Shown here: positions 55,929 through 64,000 of the stretch, piece by piece | Layout: every line of letters starts with the position of its first letter | Numbering within the stretch: the stretch's first letter is position 1 | Assembly (NCBI RefSeq): GCF_001625305.1 | Contig: NW_017804165.1 | Location: 1,040,584-1,104,583, forward strand | DNA: 64,000 nt | DNA from: Branchiostoma belcheri | Taxonomy: Eukaryota; Chordata; Leptocardii; Amphioxiformes; Branchiostomatidae | Reading direction: 5' to 3' | Program-made: the position numbers and the translations under genes | The notes under the pieces: model-generated | The model's input: the letters and a program-made list of their open reading frames with translations, nothing else | Databases searched by the model: none | Told to the model about the DNA's origin: nothing

Positions 55929-58900
55929 AATATTCCTCATTTCTGTTTATGCCCCTTTGATAGCTTCAACTTTTTTTATACATGTCCAAATTAATCAGAC
56001 AAATTAAAAAGCAGTAGCTACAGGTGTTTTCAACCCAGATTTCTTGCTGTATATTATGTAGGAATGCTAAGATTGTTCATATTCTCAAGTGATGCCTATA
56101 CATATGAAGGTAGACATCTGGGGGCCTGTTTTCCAGGGATATTTGCCTAGAGTAGGAAAGGGTGTCCAGAAGAGATTTATAACATGCTAACTAATAAAAA
56201 CTACTGTGCCAAGTCTGACATGAAGGCCAGCCATTGTTTGACTGGCTAGACATAGAAGTACATGTATTATTGCCTCTTTGTACTGACTCTCGCAACAGTA
56301 TGATCAATATTTTATGACTTTTACCATTTCATTGGCTTGTTCTGGGTATTAATTTTGTCCCATTGCAATATACAGTATGTTCATCATCCAAGCACATGCA
56401 AATTTCTAGGCATGCCCATACATACCAAATATAGCATTGCCATCCCAGTTCATGGAGGTCCTCGTATCTAAATGGTTCATAGTAAGAATGACTGTGTGTG
56501 AGTGTCCATAACATATCTTTAGACAAAGTGTTTTGACCATCATTGGCCATCAATCATTACAATGTTTGCTTGTAATGGCCGAGCCAGCATGGCAACAAGA
56601 CCACAGCTGGATCCTCAAAATAGCCTGTGTCAGCTGTGCTTACTGGAAGGTACCCAGGAGCCTGGAGTGCTTGTTACTCAGCAGATTTCACTGCTATGTC
56701 TAGGCTTGTTTTATGAAGCCAGCAAACTACAATTCTATGGTCCAGACAAGATTGATGTGTGGCAGAATGAAGATGTAAAAACATGCTACTTAGTTGGTTT
56801 TGTGGGTCATCATGGGTTTAGTAATCAATAAATCAATCGTTCATGTTGCTTGTTCACATAATGCATTCCAGGCAGCACTAGAATGTCCAGAAATGAGCTT
56901 TCTTCTGTCCTATTCGGACCTAGTTTGCTTTCTTTTTCTGCTGCTTGCCTGTAAGATTGTGTAGATTGGTGCATAATCAAATTTTTGTACCATATTCTTT
57001 TGAGTAAGTATTGTTATAAAACTACATTTATAACTGAAAGAAAAAAATATTCTGTGTATAGTAAACACAGTGATAGTGTGGCCCAATTTCTGTTACTTTA
57101 GTAAGTCATCATTCACTCAGAAGGAAACGTTTATTGCCTGAGGCTAGGAAATTTCCAAACTGCAGCGGTCCTCATTGTTTTGATAATTGTTCATGAATAA
57201 GCTGACCTTTTTGACTGGTTAGGTAGGACAGAGTCGCTCAACATGTTGTGAGGGACCCGACTTGTTGCATTGTTTTGATGATGTGCTGCAGGCCCCAGGG
57301 CTGATACGTTTTGTAATGATAATGTAATGTGTGTATGTTACCTTGCACTCGCAGTAAAGTAATGTTGATAAAATCAGTTAGCTACTAGCTGAAGAAGTGC
57401 TACCCACTTGGTGTTACGAAACTGGTAAAATTTTAGAGACATAGAATCTATCCCCTCAACCTGTAATGGTTCTCTGTTACATGTAGTTTTTGTCCTAAAT
57501 GAATTATGGTGGTCTAGATGCAGATCATCATGTATCACAAGAAAAACTCACAACACTGCAAGAACAGCATATTGGTGCATTGGCTATGGGTTTTGAGTAC
57601 AGTTCCATCCAGATATGTGATCACTGAAATTATGAAAGCGGATGCAGAATCTTGGAGGGGAGAAGTCTAGTATGACTAGGTAAACTAAAGGTCATGCGGC
57701 AGCTACAAGTGCGCCTTTGTTGTTATCGGGCGTTTGAGTCCAGAGTCACTCTTTGTGCTAAAGAGGGGTTTAGCTTGAACAGCTAACTGAATTTGGAGTC
57801 AGCCTTGGTTAAAATTTTCCCTGCTGTATAGTTCATTGTGAAGTTGAATGCCACCGTACATGTGCGCAGCCACCTGTCCCATTTTGGCGCTACAACCATA
57901 CAAGGTAAGATCTGGGTCAGACAGGGGGAACCTGCACAATTGTGCCCTTTGTGGCCAAGTACAAAAGCCTTCCGAAAAGGTGAGGCCCACATGGAACACT
58001 GGCCCCTGGCTTCAAAACAAGTTGGACTGTACCATTTTAAGGCGGGGAGAGGAGACACCCAGTATCACGCTCTATTCAAAGTCCAAGAGAGTAGAGTGTT
58101 TGTTATGTCAATTAGGTCATAACGGTATTAATATTCAAAAGTGGTTGCTGTTTTAGTTTGACAAAGTTTGCAGGGTGATTTGTGTGTACATATTTACAAT
58201 GGTATGGTCTCTTGAGGCAAGTGTACCCTAGTATATGCATAATACAAACCAACCAGATCCTGGTTAGACTGGTTTCTACTGGTTTTGGGCAAAATACACT
58301 GAAGAGGATGACCCGGAAATTTGTATCTGAACACCTAGACAACTACTAGCCCATCCGATCTGATCTAAATCGAGTATAGGATAGAGGCTCACGCAAGGTG
58401 TTACTGTTAGCAGTAACAATTGTCAACAATATATCTGCATTTGTATGATGTAGTAATGAAATGACATCAATTTTTTATTAAAATGCCAGTGGTATACATT
58501 GCATATTGAATATGCAGTGTAATATGCCCCTGTATCCAAGTAATCTGGTAGTATTAGTGATGTTTTTAGAAGATCTGGTCAGGTTGTTATCAGGTATGCT
58601 ATAGGTATGAGTCTGCCATATGACATATTATTGTGATCAGATGGTAAGAACATGATATTGTTGCCTAGATGGTTTAAAGAGACGCTCACCAAACTCCTTG
58701 GTGTTCTCATGGTGCTTCTATTTGTTTGGCTGGGCAGTTATATAGGATCGCCCCCATTCCATCAGACATGTTATATACTGGTACTCAAGATCACTGACAA
58801 GTCTTGGGCCTTGTCTGGATGCCAAATGTCAGGTGTTGTGGATACAAACATGTTATGACTGGCCACAATACCATATGTTGTGACCCAGTTGTATTTATTG

Positions 58901-61324
58901 GGCAATTTGTTTAAGTTCAGTCTGACCTGTGGGTCTTCTATTCATGGGCAGAACACACCACTCATGGAGGTCCGCGTGCCATGAAGACAGGCTTTGTGTC
59001 TGCCAGTCCCAGTTACATGTTTAACCCATCTTCTGGCCCAGGTACTCAGATCTATTTCTAAGTCATCATGACATCCCTTTGGTTAGGGCAGTCACTGTTA
59101 GGTGTTTGTTCCATCCAGATCTATCCAGTTCTACCCTCCACCATCTGGAAGTCAATGTTTTTCTTCGCTTGTCCCAGTTACATGTTTAACCCAAATTCAA
59201 GTCCAGTCAGTCTGCAGGCAGGCAGTGTGTTGTCGATCAGATGGAGTGCCTCATGAAACATCAATACCCTCTCCTTGTCCCAGTTACATACATTATCATG
59301 TATTATTAGCAAGGTCAACATCGGCTAGGCAGGTCTTCTTTCATGTGGAATGTGAGGCATATTCTCTGTATTATACCGGAATGTTGAGTGGAAAACTTAA
59401 TTTATCAGGAAAGAATAAATGGAGCATAAGAGCTAATCTTGTGTTGTTGTTTTTTTGCAAAGCTTAACCAGATTTTTGTTTCTTCTTGTCATCCCTGTGC
59501 AGGCAGCCTGGATGGACTGTCTGTGTGACATCACAAAGGGTTTCAAAAGGAAAGCGCAAGCGGAGGTTCACTGTGTCCTAACAGCCTCTAGGCTGCCACC
59601 GGAATACAACATGTCAGGTGTCAAGAATTCTAAAGTTTTATATGTACTCTATAGGAGATACTTTCTGTTCAGTTGCTGCTCTCAGTTTATATTACCGTTC
59701 CAGCGTTCGTTCCTTTTGTAAAAAAAATGGATACATTTCATTTATGTTTACTTTTAGGATTCTCCTTTCATTGCCTTTTCATTGGTCTATACGTGTTAAC
59801 AAAATACATGATATTTAATGAATATACTTACAAAGTCTTCTCACAACTTGTACAATACCATTGAATGAAATTTTTGTAAGGTATAGACATATATTATGTG
59901 GATTTTAGTCAGAATTGACAAGGGGAAAGGAAATGTACTAGCCCTATTTTACCCTCCTTGAAACCATCCAAATGGCCAGGGGTAGACTTACCCCCAATAT
60001 ACGGCATTGTAAAGGATGTACAACAGTTGACAAAACAGATTACACCAAGAATCTATTTTAGTTCTGCATTTACTGATACTTTCACATAAAATGATCAGAA
60101 GTCTGATGACGGTTGATAGAATATTATATAAGGAAGGAACTTTTACTAAAATTGAAGAAGTCATACATATTCTGAATGATGTAATTGATCTGACTTGGTC
60201 ATTATCTGTGAGAATGAAATGTAGCTCTTACAAAAAATAAGCTTATATTTAACGACTTTATTGTTGAATTTCTCACATGTATTCTTGTTGGGAACCCCAT
60301 ATGGACAGATATTCCATGTTAGCACCTTGATGGTCATTAATGTTGATGAGATTGAACTATACGGACTTTCCCGAAGACTTTGGTTACGCTGCTATTACCT
60401 ATGAAAGCTCTTTGGTGCAATTTGTGAGGACACTTAAAAGTGTGAACAGTACTTAGTGATAGGTTTTGTGCCATACCATTCCAAGTGTTACAAGCAACAA
60501 TTCAGTTAGGACTCAAAAACTGGTAACTTCTGTTAGTATTATCAGCAGTCAGTTGTGTTAACATCACTGTTGCCTGTTTTATTTCACTTGCCAATGTTCA
60601 AATTTGGGTACAACTCGACATGGAGTCAAGATTTTAAGGAGGGAAATGCACAAAACCGTAACAAAGGCTCGTGTATGTGAATTAGTATTGTTTTGTAGAC
60701 ACCTCAGGATGGGAAATATATTATAAGTTCAGGGCTATTATGCTGAATGTTAGAGAAGACATCCTAGTATTGTGAGATTATCAGTAAGCAGTGAAATTAT
60801 TGTATACTGTATACATGTACTCATTATTTTCAGTTTTGCACATGCACACACTACACTGTAATTGTTCACTTGTCTGAAAACAATGTCTTGACTACTGCCA
60901 TCTTTGCACTTTTGTATGCAAACATTTGCTGCATTCCATCTTGTAGGAAATTGAAAGTCATTTGAGATATTGAGCTGAGATATTGAAGTACATCAATACC
61001 TTTGTTTTAAAGATTTCAGTCCGTGTAAAAATTCATTCGCTGCTACCTGTAGTACATGAACACTGCAAGTCCTCATTCTGTTTCTTTAAAATGTTGTAGA
61101 ACTGGTGGATGAATAAATTTTTAAAATGTATATGTATTGTTTTGTTTTGTCATTGATGACATTGACTACCCGGACATAAACTCATGGCACTTGAGAAGCT
61201 GAAAGAAACGTGTATGCTAATGAAGGGAGGGGCACTACACCAGTTTTGACCCTCCACTGAGTGTAAGGTCAGTCGAACCCTGATAATCACAGTGTTTGTC
61301 TGCTTTGTGCGTCACGGTATATTT
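55929..61324 (+). other. Kinase 3' UTR and downstream spacer
   Basis: No convincing gene. Candidate poly(A) signals (AATAAA) are at 56827-56832 and 61112-61117; the first would give a 3' UTR of about 0.9 kb. A possible alternative kinase exon lies at 59503-59581. The block at about 57780-58080 is more GC-rich, with short open frames on both strands, but matches nothing I know. Confidence 0.4.
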
Positions 61325-62012
61325 ATGGGTTCACCACACCACGAAGTGGTGTGGTGAAACCATATTGCTTTTTCTGATGTTTCTTCTCCTCCTCCTCCTT
61401 CTCCTCCTCCTCCTGCCATATCTTTAAATGGATTCAGCTTCTTCATTTTAGGGCCTAAGGTCCTGAAATTTGGTATGGAGGTACAGTGGGCAAATACCCC
61501 TAGGCGTTTTTTAAATTATTGTGATACAGGCTTTTAGAATGGTTTTATTTGAGTTTTTTGGCTGTGTTATAGCAAATGTATTACTGTGTTAGTCTGCCTT
61601 GTTTACCACGTTTGGGCATGAGTCATCAGAATGGAATGCAGGGCATCAACCAATAGGCATGCAGCTTTCCTCTATACTTCTTGCTGATTGGCTGTTGGGA
61701 TTTAACTTGATTAACACCTGCACAGAAGCATTTCCATACTGACAGTATGTCTGTATTCAAGTGTTTTGGTAGGTATTTCAAGCTTTCCTGCTCCAGCATT
61801 GGAATGCCGGGCATGGACGTTTTTTTTTATTTTGAAAATCAACAGTTTGCATTATGCAATTAAAAATCCTAACCAATAAAGTAGGGAATAGCTATCCAAC
61901 TGTTGTTTTAGTTGTATTTTACTTCATATTATAGTTATATCAATGTAAATCATTGTTTTCCCTTGTGTTTCCCATTCTTTCCCTGCCATGTCGTAAAATG
62001 TGGTGAACCCAT
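61325..62012. mobile_element. Fold-back element with ATGGGTTCACCA ends
   Basis: The left end ATGGGTTCACCA (61325-61336) is inverted at the right end TGGTGAACCCAT (62001-62012). The left end also forms its own hairpin: GGGTTCACCACACCAC (61327-61342) pairs with GTGGTGTGGTGAAACC (61346-61361) around a 3-base loop. A CTCCTCCTCCTT-type microsatellite follows at 61381-61417. The 688-bp body has no coding capacity. Confidence 0.65.
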
Positions 62013-62957
62013 CGCTGTATTTGCTCCAAAGCAAATATTGGCCTTTCTAGTTTAAAGGGCATTTCAATCAAAGTTCACTGGGTGGTATTCAACAAGAAAG
62101 GGCAGTTGAAGGATCAATACATTTGTGGGATGAATAAAATAATAAAATAAATGTAGTCCTACCCCCCTCAGATTTATTAGTATAAAACAGTGCTGCTGCA
62201 ATCTTTACACTTGTGATGTACTAACTGCAGACGGGGTCTGACCTGTAAGGTTTGTTGTGGATGGCAGACAACTGCATAGGTGCACTTTGAACCCAAGTCA
62301 TCCTTACCTCTCCTACTAGTTAATCATGTTGCAATGTGAGAGGAATGCAGAAAATCAACCATAGCAGGCCTAAGCCAACAACAGCACTACCTAAGTAATG
62401 CTTTTTGGCACTCATAAGATTTAATACACTAGACTTTAACAACAACAGGACCAGGATGTATGCATTGTGTATGTAATCTGATATGAAGTCTTAATGGCAT
62501 AGCTATGAAAATGAAAATTTCCTGTCTGGGCAGGGTAATGTCACAGTTGTGCAGTAGACCATTGACCCTGTGTATGTTTGTAAACCATTTTTGTTGCTCT
62601 GGAACTGGTAATGGCAATGAAATAAGTAGGAGAGGAGGAAGACAGTAGTTTGGCTTTGGCTGCTCACTAGCCAATGGGATCAGACACTTTTCCAGTAACT
62701 TCAGAACAATTTTCTTTCTTTGCTTTCTCGTTCCCTAGGACATAGCACAGAAGCTATATTCTCTAAAGCTTGGGATGTTATAAGAGTAGCTTGCCTTTCT
62801 TATGTAGCCACCCGAATAATAACAACGAAGTTGACCCTGGCATTGCTGGCAACACTCTAGGCGTGTGTGCATTGTGCCAACAAGGTCAATGCACCTTGTG
62901 TATTGTCTTCTCAAAACAACTGCAGCAGTGTTCTCCAGTAGGTTGTAAACTTCTTTT
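62013..62957. other. Spacer between two fold-back elements
   Basis: No coding exon, terminal repeat or other feature is recognisable; moderately AT-rich. Confidence 0.4.
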
Positions 62958-63725
62958 TATCTCGGCCGCCTGCAGCGGCCGAGATATTGTGCTCCAAAAT
63001 ATGTACGTTGGATGGTTGGATGGATAAATCTTGATTTCGACCGTGAAAAAAAAACCCAATGAAACCAATTACTCTGCATGTATACTTTACTTTGTGGTGT
63101 CGACCTACCGGATGATAGTGTCGTTATTCTGATACAACGAAGTTGCTAAAAAAGAGGAAATGATGTTTACCACAAAACCATTGTTTTATATCATAGTATG
63201 CATTTAATGTTCTAGAATTTCGCTAATAGCTGCTGTAATTGGACCAATAAATCAATGACATAAATTATGTACATTAACCTTCCATATTTGCTTAAGTCGC
63301 AAGATGTCGCTTTTGATTTGGTGAATAAATCACTGTGACGCAAGTAAATATTCACTTGAAATGAGAAATTACCGCCCAACAAAACGGACCATTAGATTCC
63401 CAGTGCTGTATTACTCTTTTGTTCTTGTGGTCAACTTGTTTTCTTTGCTTGAATCGCGTAAAAGACCAAGGAAAATACAATGAAATCGGCAATCGCCGAG
63501 CCGCGCCCCCGATCTGCCGCCGCCATCTTGGATTTTTTTTGGAAAGCTGCAATTTGGCCCAAACCGCTAGAGGGGGCGAATTAAAATGTTTAATATATTC
63601 GGTCTGAGGTTTTAGTAGCTCTAGCAGTAGAGGAGAAGTTTGATAATGCATAGAACGGATAAAATAGAATAAAATTAAATGAAATAAAATAAAACAGAAA
63701 TAAAAAATAAAATAGAAAAATAAAT

Positions 63726-63756
<31 letters not shown>

Positions 63757-63987
63757 AAATGAAAATTATTGTAGTGGTTACATATACTTAACGTTGTATT
63801 GTATTTAGCAATGATCATTTTTCACTAATTCCATTGAAGCAAATGATAATGGAAGCCAACTTATTACCCTGTTTGGTGTTACAGGTATGAACATACTAGG
63901 TAATACATTCTTTCCTCTCTAGCAGTTACACAAATCTATGTGGACATCCTCCAAGAACACAAAACTACATGGCCAGCGGCCGAGATA
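62958..63987. mobile_element. Fold-back element with TATCTCGGCCGC ends
   Basis: The left end TATCTCGGCCGC (62958-62969) is inverted at once at 62975-62986 (GCGGCCGAGATA) and again at the far right end, 63976-63987. It shares its architecture with the element at 61325-62012: a terminal hairpin on the left and a single inverted end on the right. The body of about 1 kb is AT-rich, with a TAAAATAAAAA low-complexity tract at 63655-63770. Confidence 0.6.
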
Positions 63988-64000
63988 AACTTTTTCAAAA

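Noticed and set aside
57783-58156. Overlapping ORFs on both strands near 57.8-58.1 kb
   Set aside because: Short, no domain, no splice support; may be an eroded repeat.

Overview
This is an invertebrate-deuterostome nuclear genome segment, most likely lancelet (Branchiostoma). Reasons: dense intron-split genes whose encoded proteins read as close relatives of vertebrate proteins, GT-AG introns of about 100 to 1000 bases, and introns and spacers full of small fold-back and terminal-inverted-repeat elements. The species call is inference; no marker gene is present.

Layout: (1) 90-1698, minus: the 5' part of RMC1, running off the left edge. (2) 2199-5989, plus: complete PEX3 (12 exons, 378 aa), head-to-head with RMC1 over about 500 bases. 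(3) 7856-26588, minus: a giant multi-Tudor gene, modelled here as 20 coding exons and about 4,256 aa with 16 Tudor domains, 13 of them in one 9-kb first coding exon; it is tail-to-tail with PEX3. (4) 28550-40987, minus: complete HADHA (23 coding exons, 775 aa). (5) 41705-47312, plus: complete HADHB (17 coding exons, 480 aa), head-to-head with HADHA across about 0.7 kb, the same arrangement as in vertebrates. (6) 47313-54730: gene-poor spacer with a tandemly triplicated non-coding module built around a small inverted-repeat element. (7) 54731-55928, plus: a two-exon STK35/PDIK1L-family Ser/Thr kinase (342 aa). (8) 55929-64000: long 3' UTR or intergenic sequence ending in two fold-back elements.

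Functionally, HADHA and HADHB encode the two subunits of the mitochondrial trifunctional protein of long-chain beta-oxidation. PEX3 is the peroxisomal membrane biogenesis receptor. RMC1 belongs to the MON1-CCZ1 Rab7-activating complex. The Tudor giant is expected to bind dimethyl-arginine PIWI-type proteins in germ granules. Exon borders were read by eye from splice sites, reading phase and recalled family alignment. Total lengths came out in phase for PEX3, the Tudor gene, HADHA, HADHB and the kinase. The most notable items are the 16-Tudor protein, the triplicated spacer module, a near-perfect 59-bp-arm hairpin in HADHB intron 3, a reverse-transcriptase fragment palindrome in RMC1, and a captured gag-like ORF inside the Tudor gene.
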